Source of the DNA: a bacterium Ga0077546
Lineage (GTDB): Bacteria > Cyanobacteriota > Vampirovibrionia > Obscuribacterales > Obscuribacteraceae
DNA length: 22,021 nt
Assembly: GCA_001464165.1 (NCBI GenBank)
Contig: LNEX01000391.1
Span: 1 to 22,021 of the forward strand
Direction: 5' to 3'
The translations under genes were made by a program, and so were the position numbers. Below, one piece after another: positions 15,276-22,021 of the stretch (its first letter is position 1; each line of letters begins with the position of its first letter). The notes under the pieces are model-generated. The model saw only the letters and a list, made by a program, of their open reading frames with translations. It ran no database searches and was not told the origin of the DNA.

Positions 15276-15316
15276 CCAAAACGGAGAGATTTTCTCTGGA
15301 AATCTCTCCGTTTTGG
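15276..15316 (+). terminator. Long hairpin terminator after ileS (likely bidirectional)
   Basis: CCAAAACGGAGAGATTT (15276-15292) and AAATCTCTCCGTTTTGG (15300-15316) are perfectly complementary over 17 bp with a 7-nt loop. Counting the core as CGGAGAGATTT, the 3' arm runs into TTTT, acting as a short U tract on either strand. It starts 28 bp after the ileS stop. Confidence 0.8.
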
Positions 15317-15394
15317 TAGCGCATTAGATGACAGACTTAGGTAGTTTTAGTAAGCTAAATTAATTGTCAGTATTAGAGCTGTAGCTGCTTTAGG

Positions 15395-15425
15395 CTTAGC
15401 TTTCATCTTAGCTTTCATCTTAGCT
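15395..15425. repeat. 12-bp direct repeat upstream of the kinase gene
   Basis: CTTAGCTTTCAT occurs at 15395-15406 and 15407-15418, followed by a partial CTTAGCT to 15425. It lies in the 200-bp non-coding stretch between the ileS terminator and the kinase gene. It could be a tandem regulator site or simple slippage; no clear promoter was found next to it. Confidence 0.7.
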
Positions 15426-15466
15426 AAATTGGGTATGTTAATTCTGCGTTCTCTATCTGTATTTAG

Positions 15467-15484
15467 AAATACTTAGAAGTATTT
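15467..15484. promoter_or_regulatory. Perfect dyad upstream of the kinase gene
   Basis: AAATACTT (15467-15474) and AAGTATTT (15477-15484) form an 18-bp palindrome with a 2-nt centre, 32 bp before the GTG start. The short spacer and AT-rich arms fit a dimeric repressor site better than an RNA hairpin. No regulator gene is in the window to pair with it. Confidence 0.4.
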
Positions 15485-15516
15485 AGGCGTAGTTAAGAGT
15501 CGTTCGGAGTATATCT

Positions 15517-17229
15517 GTGAAGCCAGAAGAGCGGCAAAAGCAACCAGAGCTAAAAGAGAATATTGAGTTAAAAGAAGTGGAGCCGGTCGCGACTGCAGCC
15601 AATTTGGTCGAAGAATCTTCTAGTTTATTGCCATCGTCTAGTCTTTTACCGCCCTCATATCAAGCCTATGCCCCACAGCCCGCATCCTCTCTGATGGTTG
15701 AGCCCCAGCCGCCGGAGGCTTCGCCAGAGCCATTTCCGAATCTTGGCGATCGCTATGAAGTTCTTGCTTTGGTTGGTCGCGGCGGTATGGGAGTCGTCTA
15801 CAAAGTTAGAGACAAAGCAGTCGACAAAGTATTCGCTGTTAAAGTTCTCAATCACGATCTGCTTCAAGACAAAGTATCGGTTAAACGCTTTGAGCAAGAA
15901 GCTAAGGCGGCCAGTGCTCTCACCCATGCGAATTTGGCAGCAGTCTACGATTATGGCGTTGGTCTTAGCGGTTGTCCCTTCTTGGTCATGGACTATCTGG
16001 AAGGCCAGACCTTAGAGCAAGAGCTGGCCCAGGAGGGTTATTTTGATAGTGAGCGGGCTCTCGATATATTTATCCAAGCAGCGGAAGCTATGGCTGACTC
16101 TCACCTCAAGGGAGTTATTCACCGCGATATTAAACCGGCCAATATTATTTTAGAGAAAGCCGAAAATGGATCTGACTTTGTCAAGCTAGTGGATTTTGGC
16201 ATCGCCAAAGTCTTACCTAGTGAGCAAATGGCCCATGAAAATTTGACTCAGACAGGAGACATCTTCGGCAGCCCTCTCTATATGTCGCCAGAGCAGTGCG
16301 AAGGCAATATGCAAGATCGCCGCTCAGATATTTATTCGCTTGGATGTTTGATGTACGAGACTCTCACTGGTGTTAAGCCCTTTGCTGCTGAGAATCCCAT
16401 CAAGATTATTCTTCGACATATTCATGAAGACCCCAAACCTATTACTAGTCTTACAACGGTTTCCAATCTTCCAGCTCAGTATAAAGTGCCGTCCGATCTA
16501 GACAAGGTGATTTTGCGCTGCTTAGCGCGAGACCCTAATTGTCGCTACCAGTCTGCTTATGAGCTAGTAAACGATCTTAAACTTATCCGCGATGGTAAGA
16601 AAGTGAAGTTTCCACAGCCGTTGGCCATGCCACTAGGTGAGAAGCATTCTAAACGTGAGAGGTTGGTTGTTCTCACTCTGTGTTTGGTTTTGTGCATGGT
16701 TGCAGGCATCTTCATTTATCGGCTTTCCTCTCTCTCTCCACCCGCCACCTCTATTGGTCATCCTATTGCAGCACCCAATGATCAGTTTGCCGATGCCCTT
16801 AATTTTGACAGTAAGTCGTATTCATATTTTATCTCTGGTGAGTATGATAAAGCGGCACCACTGCTTGAGTTTGGTACCAAGGTCTATAGAGATAGTATTG
16901 CTGCTGACCTTAAGCGCGGAGACGACGCTGCTTTTCGTCGAGACAGTGCTCTGCTCAATGAAAATTTCCAGCACCTAGGCAAATGCTACATGATGATGGC
17001 TCGTCAGTCGTCGAGCAAGGGGCTGGCCAGAGAAGCAACTGAGTTGCTCAATAAGGCTAAGGCTAACTATGATCTGGCCATGCCCTTCTATAAAAAATAT
17101 GGCAATTATTCTGGTGGACAGATGCCTGAGTTTGTCACTGATTTTTCCGAAGTTTTGCGCAAGCTAGATTTGCAGGCTGAACTTAAGCAACTGAGAGATT
17201 TAGCTCAAGCGAATAAGATTGAAATCTAG
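15517..17229 (+). CDS. Transmembrane Ser/Thr protein kinase with helical-repeat C-terminus
   Basis: 570 aa. A Pro/Glu/Ser-rich disordered N-terminus (about 1-76) precedes a Hanks-type kinase domain (about 80-345): glycine loop GRGGMGVVYK (from G87), AVKVL with K109, catalytic HRDIKPAN (H202-D204), DFG (226-228) and an activation segment ending GSPLYMSPEQ with nearby Thr residues suited to autophosphorylation. One transmembrane helix (about 383-401) follows, then a Pro/Ser linker and a helical, TPR-like domain (about 430-560) that should lie outside the cytoplasm. All catalytic residues are present, so it should be active. PASTA repeats are absent, unlike PknB of Gram-positives. GTG 15517 has GGAG at a 7-nt spacing. 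It ends 3 bp from the convergent Nudix gene. Signal and substrates are unknown. Confidence 0.94.
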   Translation: MKPEERQKQPELKENIELKEVEPVATAANLVEESSSLLPSSSLLPPSYQAYAPQPASSLMVEPQPPEASPEPFPNLGDRYEVLALVGRGGMGVVYKVRDKAVDKVFAVKVLNHDLLQDKVSVKRFEQEAKAASALTHANLAAVYDYGVGLSGCPFLVMDYLEGQTLEQELAQEGYFDSERALDIFIQAAEAMADSHLKGVIHRDIKPANIILEKAENGSDFVKLVDFGIAKVLPSEQMAHENLTQTGDIFGSPLYMSPEQCEGNMQDRRSDIYSLGCLMYETLTGVKPFAAENPIKIILRHIHEDPKPITSLTTVSNLPAQYKVPSDLDKVILRCLARDPNCRYQSAYELVNDLKLIRDGKKVKFPQPLAMPLGEKHSKRERLVVLTLCLVLCMVAGIFIYRLSSLSPPATSIGHPIAAPNDQFADALNFDSKSYSYFISGEYDKAAPLLEFGTKVYRDSIAADLKRGDDAAFRRDSALLNENFQHLGKCYMMMARQSSSKGLAREATELLNKAKANYDLAMPFYKKYGNYSGGQMPEFVTDFSEVLRKLDLQAELKQLRDLAQANKIEI

Positions 17230-17232
17230 AAG

Positions 17233-17775
17233 CTATTTTAAAAGCTTAAGTGCGTAACTATTGATTGCTAGAACGCTTAAAGCATCGGTAATTTCGCCTT
17301 TTTGCACCATTTCAACTGCTTCAAAAAATGCCAGGCGGCGCACTACTAATTTTTCGCTTCCTTCTGGCTCAGCTTCACCTAAGGTAAGCCCAGTGGCCAA
17401 ATACCAAATGGCTTCTTCGTCCGATACTGAGTTGGATAAATGAGCTCGGCCGAGAACTTGATAATGAATTGCCTCTAGACCGGTCTCTTCTTTTAGTTCA
17501 CGTTTAGCAGCATCAAGTGTGTCTTCAACTTGAGGACAACCGCCTTCCGGTATCTCCCATGAGTAGAAGCCCAGGGGATAGCGATACTGTCCAACCAGAT
17601 AGGTATAGCCTTCTTCGTCTATGGGTAAGACACCAACTGCTTTGTTCTTAAAGTTGACCACTCCGTAGATGCCGTCTTGTCCATCTGGGCGAATGACTTG
17701 GTCTTCTTGTACTTTGATCCACTGGTTTTCGTAAACTATAGACTGAGAGATTGTTTTCCAGGGGTTTTCAGTCAT
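17233..17775 (-). CDS. Nudix hydrolase, ADP-ribose pyrophosphatase-like
   Basis: 180 aa. The Nudix box fits GX5EX7REUXEEXGU exactly: a GG pair, E seven residues on, then RELKEETGL. The preceding segment (YTYLVGQYRYPLGFYSWEIP) resembles the ADP-ribose pyrophosphatase (NudF/YjhB-like) group, which splits ADP-ribose or related nucleoside diphosphate sugars with Mg2+. The start ATG overlaps the end of the upstream permease gene by 8 nt (ATGACTGA), so translation is probably coupled. It is last in the minus-strand cluster, and only 3 bp separate its stop from the convergent kinase gene. The exact substrate cannot be read from sequence. Confidence 0.92.
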   Translation of the reverse strand: MTENPWKTISQSIVYENQWIKVQEDQVIRPDGQDGIYGVVNFKNKAVGVLPIDEEGYTYLVGQYRYPLGFYSWEIPEGGCPQVEDTLDAAKRELKEETGLEAIHYQVLGRAHLSNSVSDEEAIWYLATGLTLGEAEPEGSEKLVVRRLAFFEAVEMVQKGEITDALSVLAINSYALKLLK

Positions 17776-18589
17776 GTTTTAAGGTCCTATTTGAACGTGT
17801 TCTGATGTACTCAGCTGTCAGTGTGATTATGAATGTTGCAGTTAGCATTAGGGTCGATAGGGCGTTAATTTCGGGGCTGACGCCGAATTTAACCATGCTG
17901 TAGATGCGCAGTGGCAGTGTTGTAGCGCCCACACCGGCTGTAAACTGAGTAATAACGAAGTCATCTAAAGAAAGTACAAAAGCAAGAAGTGCACCAGATA
18001 TAATACCAGGGGCTAGAATGGGTAAGGTTACTTTGCAAAATGCCTCTATTGGCGTCGCCCCTAAATCTAGTGCAGCTTCGGCCAGCTGAGGGTTGAGTCC
18101 TTCTAGTCGGGCCGCTACTGTTAAAGCCACATAGGAGAGGCAAAAGATTATATGAGCGACAATTACGGTGGCAAGACCAAGGGGCAGTCCAATGGCAATG
18201 AAGAGAATCAGTGCTCCAACTGCCATGGCTATTTCGGGAACAATAATTGGCAGTACAATCAATCCTCGAATGAGCGCGGTGCCCTGGAAGCGAGCTTGGC
18301 TTAAACCCACTGCTACTAGCACACCCATGAAAACCGATGCCGTTACTGAAATTGATGCTACCAGCAAACTATTGAATAGAGCCGATTTCACCGCTTCGTT
18401 TTGAAAGAGCTTTTGATACCAGTCTAGAGTAAAGCCATGCCATTCTACAGCTAGTCTTGAATTGTCGAAGCTAAAGACAACAAGAATTATGATTGGTACA
18501 TACATGAAAATGTAGACCAGAGCAGCGAATAGATTTAGAGCTTTAGACTGAGGCATCGCTTGATTTTGGTTTAAGGCTTGACTTACCAT
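17768..18589 (-). CDS. potC: ABC transporter permease, spermidine/putrescine PotC-like
   Basis: 273 aa with six predicted transmembrane helices. The EAA loop (EAALDLGATPIEAF, residues 171-184) is the contact site for the ATPase, and the segment FVLSLDDFVITQF is typical of PotC/YdcV permeases for polyamines or similar small cations. A permease of this type needs PotA, PotB and PotD partners; none is in the window. Two starts are possible: ATG 18589 (overlapping the upstream TPR frame by 47 nt) and ATG 18556 (14-nt overlap, giving 262 aa). Neither has a clear ribosome binding site, and the 11 extra residues of the longer form look non-essential. Family assignment is secure; the substrate is not. 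Confidence 0.88.
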   Translation of the reverse strand: MVSQALNQNQAMPQSKALNLFAALVYIFMYVPIIILVVFSFDNSRLAVEWHGFTLDWYQKLFQNEAVKSALFNSLLVASISVTASVFMGVLVAVGLSQARFQGTALIRGLIVLPIIVPEIAMAVGALILFIAIGLPLGLATVIVAHIIFCLSYVALTVAARLEGLNPQLAEAALDLGATPIEAFCKVTLPILAPGIISGALLAFVLSLDDFVITQFTAGVGATTLPLRIYSMVKFGVSPEINALSTLMLTATFIITLTAEYIRTRSNRTLKHD

Positions 18590-18902
18590 CTGACTGAGCT
18601 TCTGATTTAGCTAATAAATAATCTAATCTAGCCTGCATAGCTTTTAGTGGTGTCATATCGCCTTTTTGAGCGGCTACGTCGATGCCTTTTTTGAATGCTT
18701 CTATGGCCTTTTCTATTTGACCTAGTCCTTCGTAGGTGCGGCCTAGTTCTTGGTAAGCCACTGTGTGATTGGGCTTTATTTGTATAGCTTTGAGCAAATA
18801 TGGCTCAGCTAGTTGATATTGCTTCAGTATGTTGTAGCAATTGCCTAATCCGTTGTTGGCAAAAAGATCTTCGCTATCGATTTCAATAACTTGCTCAAAC
18901 AT
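18543..18902 (-). CDS. C-terminal TPR part of the YgfZ-TPR protein (frameshifted)
   Basis: 119 aa from an internal-looking ATG. It consists of TPR units: a GLGNCYNILKQYQLAEPYLLKAI unit shortened here to its core GNCY...AEPYLLKAI, then YQELGRTYEGLGQIEKAIEAF, and a Lys/Ser-rich tail. The frame stays open upstream of the ATG for another 23 codons, up to a TGA at about 18969, reading QQKEDTAKVEAEALERKA in style with the TPR protein before it. No ribosome binding site precedes the ATG. It is best read as the end of the preceding gene, put out of frame by one extra base near 18948-18971. Its 3' end overlaps the start of the PotC-like gene. Confidence 0.7.
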   Translation of the reverse strand: MFEQVIEIDSEDLFANNGLGNCYNILKQYQLAEPYLLKAIQIKPNHTVAYQELGRTYEGLGQIEKAIEAFKKGIDVAAQKGDMTPLKAMQARLDYLLAKSEAQSDGKSSLKPKSSDASV

Positions 18903-18921
18903 AGCTTTGCGCTCTAACGCT

Positions 18922-20442
18922 TCAGCTTCGACTTTGGCAGTGTCTTCTTTCTGCTGGTGCTCTTGTGCTCATTGACTGAGCTTTGGCTTCTTCTGCTTTT
19001 TCTTTGCCGCCACCTTGTTCTAGATAAAACACCGAGAGGTTGGCATAGGCCATGATTGAATCAGGATTAATACGAGCTAGGGCTTCCATTAGTTCCACAG
19101 CTTCGTCCAGTTGATTCTCTTTCGATAGAATCACACCGAGGGCTTCGTAAGCATCTTCTAGATGGCTGTCGAGAAGCAGAGCAGTGCGTAGCTTCTTGAT
19201 GGCTTCTGTGGTGTTGTTGTCTTGGTTAAGTGTTCGGTTGCTATCTGGGCCAGTTGCTTCCGCCGTTTCTTGGCTATTTGATGCGCTCTTGCTGTCGATA
19301 GTGGCATAGAGCTTGAGAGCCTCTTCGTAGAGGTCTTTGGCTTTCAGCTTTAGGTCTTCAGGCTCAATAAAAGGCAGCAGTTTAATTGTGGCCTTACCTG
19401 TAATCGCGGTAGAGCCACCGCTTTCGCTTGGTACCCCAATTGATACTTCTAGCTGGCGGCCTGGTGTTCGGAAGTCGCGTTTGACCATGGCTAGGGCAAT
19501 GTGTCTCTGCAAACGTTGAGAATAGGCATTAGACAGAATTTTGGCAACCTCTTGGCCCGCCACCATAAGTGGTGTGCCTACTGAGATATTGCCATCAATA
19601 GAGCTATTTTGATTGCTCTCTAGCTCTAGTATTAGGCCTGTTAGTTGCTTATTTGGAGAGCCATGTCCTTTGACACGAGCAAGTACTTCTTGTCCCTGGA
19701 AGCAGCCCTTTGTGTAGCTTATGGCCTTGTCTTCTAAGCCTAGTTCGATAATCAAATTTTCGCTGCTGAAGTCTGTGGCAAATTGTGGCAGGCCTGCTTC
19801 GATGCGTTCGACTAGCAGTTGCTGTTCGCTTAGCTTCTTGGCTCCATACTTATTTAAGGCGGGTAGCAGCTTCTCTTGCAGAGTCTCAAATTGGTCGTCA
19901 GAACAATAAATTAAGAATGCTTCTCTGCTTGAAAGTGGTGCTCTGAATATATGTACATTGATGCCAAAGAGGTCGCCGTCAATCAGATCTCTCTCGAAAA
20001 GCGCTGGGTTCTTTTGGCTGAGATTGTCATTGATTACCGTGCGGGCATCAGAGCCAATCAGAGCTAGCATTTTGCCACTGCTCAAGTTAAGCAGTTCGAC
20101 TTTGTCAGAGAAAATGTATTTGTCGAGATGTTCTAATATGGTGGCAACTTGGCTTTCTTCGGCAATGATGCGGTAAGAGCTGTTTTTGCGATAGAGATTG
20201 AAGTAGGCAATCACATGGGCCTTGCGGTCTAAGAGTGCACTAGGCTGCCACTGGTAGGGCTTCAAAGCTTTTACGTCGCTGGTGGTCTGAGCATTGATAA
20301 AACGTTCGCTGTCAGCCCCGTAGATCTCGATCAGGCTGTATTGTGCCGCGGCAACATATCCGAGTTCTTTGCCTGAGTTGCTACGCACCTCTTCTGCTTT
20401 TTCTTCTGCTTTCATGGGGCGAGCCAGTTTTAGCTTGTTCAT
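18922..20442 (-). CDS. ygfZ: YgfZ/GcvT-like folate-binding protein fused to TPR repeats (frameshifted)
   Basis: 506 aa from ATG 20442. The first ~330 residues match YgfZ (COG0354): IEIYGADSERFINAQTTSDV, then the family signature KGCFQGQEVLAR with its conserved Cys (C247). YgfZ proteins bind tetrahydrofolate and help make or repair certain Fe-S enzymes. After a Ser/Asn-rich linker, TPR units follow (about 365-500), which ordinary YgfZ lacks. The final 15 or so residues (STRAPAERRHCQSRS) are out of character. A +1 shift at 18948-18971 continues the TPRs into the next frame, giving about 632 aa. A GTG at 20502 would add 20 residues but lies inside a terminator hairpin, so ATG 20442 is preferred. 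It follows an Fe-S carrier gene, which fits the role. Confidence 0.88.
   Translation of the reverse strand: MNKLKLARPMKAEEKAEEVRSNSGKELGYVAAAQYSLIEIYGADSERFINAQTTSDVKALKPYQWQPSALLDRKAHVIAYFNLYRKNSSYRIIAEESQVATILEHLDKYIFSDKVELLNLSSGKMLALIGSDARTVINDNLSQKNPALFERDLIDGDLFGINVHIFRAPLSSREAFLIYCSDDQFETLQEKLLPALNKYGAKKLSEQQLLVERIEAGLPQFATDFSSENLIIELGLEDKAISYTKGCFQGQEVLARVKGHGSPNKQLTGLILELESNQNSSIDGNISVGTPLMVAGQEVAKILSNAYSQRLQRHIALAMVKRDFRTPGRQLEVSIGVPSESGGSTAITGKATIKLLPFIEPEDLKLKAKDLYEEALKLYATIDSKSASNSQETAEATGPDSNRTLNQDNNTTEAIKKLRTALLLDSHLEDAYEALGVILSKENQLDEAVELMEALARINPDSIMAYANLSVFYLEQGGGKEKAEEAKAQSMSTRAPAERRHCQSRS
18948..18971 (-). other. Frameshift site in the YgfZ-TPR gene
   Basis: Between the TGA closing the downstream frame (about 18969) and the TGA ending the first frame (18922-18924), removing one base joins the two TPR-coding parts. 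Likely spots are AATGAG (about 18968-18973) or the AAA run read from 18950-18948, where losing one A gives AEEDTAKVEAEALERK. The repaired length 18543-20442 is then a whole number of codons. Confidence 0.7.
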
Positions 20443-20464
20443 CTTGCTACTCTTGAGATTATTT

Positions 20465-20503
20465 AAAAAAGGAAACGTGCCGGACAGAATTTTTGCCGGC
20501 ACG
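20465..20503 (-). terminator. Intrinsic terminator between the Fe-S carrier and ygfZ genes
   Basis: Read on the minus strand, CGTGCCGG (20503-20496) pairs with CCGGCACG (20483-20476) over 8 bp with a 12-nt loop, followed by TTT-CC-TTTTTT down to 20465. It lies 33 bp after the Fe-S carrier stop and ends only 22 nt before the ygfZ ATG. Either ygfZ depends on read-through, or its promoter overlaps or precedes the hairpin. Confidence 0.85.
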
Positions 20504-20536
20504 CTCCAAATTACCTATTGGTCATTATTCTAGTTT

Positions 20537-20890
20537 TTAGACTGAGAATGAATTGCCGCAACCACATGAGCCTTTCGCTTGTGGATTCTTGATTACAAAG
20601 CCTTGTCCATCTAGGCCGCTCTGGAAATCCAGAACTGTGCCTTTCAGATAGATAGCGCTTTTAGGATCGATGAAAAGTTTAACGCCGTGTTCTTCAATTA
20701 CATGGTCTTTTTCTTGAGCATTGTCGAAGCTCATGCCATAAGACATTCCTGAGCAACCGCCGCCTTTGATCTCCATACGCAGACCAGTCTTACCTTGCTC
20801 GTCAACCAGGAGTCTTTTTACTTCTGCTGCTGCGGCTTCAGTCAAACCGACAATCGTGGTGGAAGTAGGCGCTGTGGTGGTGTCTGCCAT
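20537..20890 (-). CDS. A-type Fe-S cluster carrier (IscA/SufA/ErpA family)
   Basis: 117 aa, normal size. The three family cysteines are present: C46 in KGGGCSGMSYGM and C109/C111 in the C-terminal GSCGCGNSF. These carriers hold a 2Fe-2S or 4Fe-4S cluster between subunits and pass it to target proteins. An extra ~12 residues at the N-terminus are Thr-rich. ATG 20890 has GAGGT at a 7-nt spacing, so the start is well supported. It precedes the ygfZ-like gene, which also serves Fe-S proteins, but a terminator lies between them. IscA, SufA and ErpA cannot be told apart here; no isc or suf partner genes are visible. Confidence 0.95.
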   Translation of the reverse strand: MADTTTAPTSTTIVGLTEAAAAEVKRLLVDEQGKTGLRMEIKGGGCSGMSYGMSFDNAQEKDHVIEEHGVKLFIDPKSAIYLKGTVLDFQSGLDGQGFVIKNPQAKGSCGCGNSFSV

Positions 20891-21075
20891 ACCCGATACC
20901 TCATTAGTGCTTGTATTGCGGGTTTTTGAGTACTAGTTCAAAACTACCCACAAAGTAAATTTATCACATTGACCAGAGAAAGCCGCGCACCGTAACAATC
21001 TGTTTCTCTTTGCTTTTAAGCTTGAAGGCCACCAGGCTAGTGTTTCAGAATGGCAAGAGCAGTTTGGCTTAACTT

Positions 21076-21091
21076 TTAGCCGATAGGCTAA
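21076..21091 (-). other. Small hairpin after the Nudix gene
   Basis: TTAGCC (21076-21081) and GGCTAA (21086-21091) form a 6-bp stem with a 4-nt loop, directly after the Nudix stop codon on the minus strand. Only AAAAG follows on that strand, with no U tract, so it is a weak terminator candidate. The rest of 20891-21092 should carry the promoter of the Fe-S carrier gene; I found no convincing -35/-10 pair. Confidence 0.3.
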
Positions 21092-21092
21092 C

Positions 21093-21719
21093 TTAACCTA
21101 GGTGAGATTTGAGCTTGAGCGCAACTCGACTCAGCCGTCGGCCATAGTCGCCCGTGGCTAACTGGTCAATGGTTACCCACTTGTATTTCGCCACTTCATC
21201 CTCTTGCAGCACTATTGGCTGTTCATTTTTGTGGTCGAGCTGGTAAATATACTGAAAGTCGTGATGTCGATGTTCGCCTTCCGCTTTGGCTGGATTAGCG
21301 GGAATGTCGTGGGTGTCTACATCAAAAGGGAGAATATAGCGTGCCGAACTGTTTGGGCTATGAATGAGAGTTATGCCCTCACCGCCTAGCCCAGTCTCTT
21401 CTATCAGCTCGCGCCTAGCTCCAGATTCGGGGTCTTCGTCATGATTGAGATGACCACCTGGTTGGAGCCAGCGCTTCAGACCATTGTGGTGAATCAGTAG
21501 CAGATGAGAAGATTGGTTTATCACCAGGGCGCTAGCCGTGAGATGGCCAATCATATTCTTGCGATTGGTTAAGTGACAATCATTGCTAGCTAATTGCTCT
21601 AAAAGCACCGTAATTCTTTCGGCTTCTTGCGGCACGGTAGTGAGATAGTTTTGAAGTAAATCAGCTATTGAGTAAATGAATTGTGCGCTGCTTTTTTCAT
21701 TTTCAATTGTGTTTGTCAC
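21093..21719 (-). CDS. Nudix hydrolase (second, distinct type)
   Basis: 208 aa. The Nudix box reads G-HLNHD-E-DPESGAR-REL-I-EE-T-GL, a full match to GX5EX7REUXEEXGU. Before it are HLTASALVIN and the characteristic LLIHHNGLKRWLQPGGH, and a helical extension of about 50 residues. That N-terminus and the WLQPGGH motif resemble a broad group of uncharacterised bacterial Nudix enzymes and differ from the ADP-ribose pyrophosphatase-like enzyme at 17233. GTG 21719 starts 4 bp after the stop of the upstream gene, with GAGG about 12 nt before it, so the two are probably cotranscribed. Substrate unknown. Confidence 0.9.
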   Translation of the reverse strand: MTNTIENEKSSAQFIYSIADLLQNYLTTVPQEAERITVLLEQLASNDCHLTNRKNMIGHLTASALVINQSSHLLLIHHNGLKRWLQPGGHLNHDEDPESGARRELIEETGLGGEGITLIHSPNSSARYILPFDVDTHDIPANPAKAEGEHRHHDFQYIYQLDHKNEQPIVLQEDEVAKYKWVTIDQLATGDYGRRLSRVALKLKSHLG

Positions 21720-21723
21720 TGAA

Positions 21724-22021
21724 CTAAAAGGCCTCGAAAACTACTTGAGCAATTTCGCCAAATACTCGAAAGGTCTCCCTTGTAGTATCTATATCTAGCT
21801 TTTCTATTGAGGTTGGTTGAACAAGGACTACTCCATAGCCGGATCTGACATGCAATTCTGTGAAATTTGTGTATTGGCTCAGAAGCAGTAATTTATCTAT
21901 CATTGACGGATATTGGACAAAGCGCAAGGCTTGATCATCATTGTTGCTTTTGGCTATAAATTCACTGTCAAATTTCTTCAAACCCACTGGTTTGTCGCTG
22001 TGATCGACAAGTAGGATGCGG
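21724..22021 (-). CDS. 3' part of an unidentified gene cut by the right edge
   Basis: The frame is open from the TAG at 21724-21726 to the window edge: at least 98 residues, with no stop upstream. A GTG at 21987 would give 87 aa, but upstream codons read RILLVDHSDKPVG in normal protein style, so the gene very likely starts outside the window. The visible part is a mixed alpha/beta segment with Tyr- and Asp-rich stretches (VQYPSMIDKLLLLSQY) and ends FGEIAQVVFEAF. I do not recognise the family. It lies 4 bp upstream of the Nudix gene on the same strand. Confidence 0.7.
   Translation of the reverse strand, partial: RILLVDHSDKPVGLKKFDSEFIAKSNNDDQALRFVQYPSMIDKLLLLSQYTNFTELHVRSGYGVVLVQPTSIEKLDIDTTRETFRVFGEIAQVVFEAF

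Noticed and set aside
20443..20502. GTG 20502 as the start of the YgfZ-TPR gene.
   Set aside because: The extra 20 codons are the sequence of an intrinsic terminator hairpin and its U tract. ATG 20442 begins the family-like sequence.

Overview
This is a bacterial chromosomal window with mostly housekeeping genes and one accessory-looking block. I saw no insertion sequence, phage gene, CRISPR array, rRNA or tRNA. The mix of genes suggests a Gram-negative-type environmental bacterium: MutS2, an IleRS with a C-terminal zinc finger, a one-TM Ser/Thr kinase with a helical-repeat tail, a YgfZ-TPR protein, and very large Ala/Pro/Lys-rich hypothetical proteins. A member of the non-photosynthetic cyanobacterial relatives (Vampirovibrionia/Melainabacteria, Obscuribacter-like) fits, but this is inference from gene style and I could not run a search.

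Layout. 1-105 is the tail of an upstream gene, followed by mutS2 (137-2608). 2809-10445 holds two very large, probably related proteins of unknown function. Both have a disordered Ala/Pro/Lys N-terminus, a long helical body and a Gly/Ala-rich hydrophobic region. The first is split by a frameshift at a 21-bp tandem repeat. A strong terminator (about 7486-7521) and a promoter separate them. A GT2 glycosyltransferase (10481-11227) converges on, and overlaps by 7 bp, an inositol-monophosphatase-family gene (11221-12024, minus).

The divergent suhB-ileS spacer (12025-12364) is the most interesting stretch. It has back-to-back promoter-like elements, then on the plus strand a 15-codon leader ORF with four Ile codons in a run of six. 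Two mutually exclusive hairpins follow, the second an intrinsic terminator with a U tract, and then the ileS ribosome binding site. This is the layout of a ribosome-mediated transcription attenuator for isoleucyl-tRNA synthetase.

After ileS and a 17-bp perfect hairpin comes a membrane Ser/Thr protein kinase (15517-17229). It converges on a minus-strand cluster that reads from high to low coordinates: an A-type Fe-S carrier (20890-20537), an intrinsic hairpin, a YgfZ-TPR protein (20442-18543, split by a second frameshift), a PotC-type ABC permease and a Nudix hydrolase. Several of these overlap, suggesting coupled translation. The right edge has another Nudix hydrolase and the 3' part of an unidentified gene, both on the minus strand.

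Two genes in 22 kb can each be restored by a one-base change, so uncorrected indels in the assembly are a real possibility.
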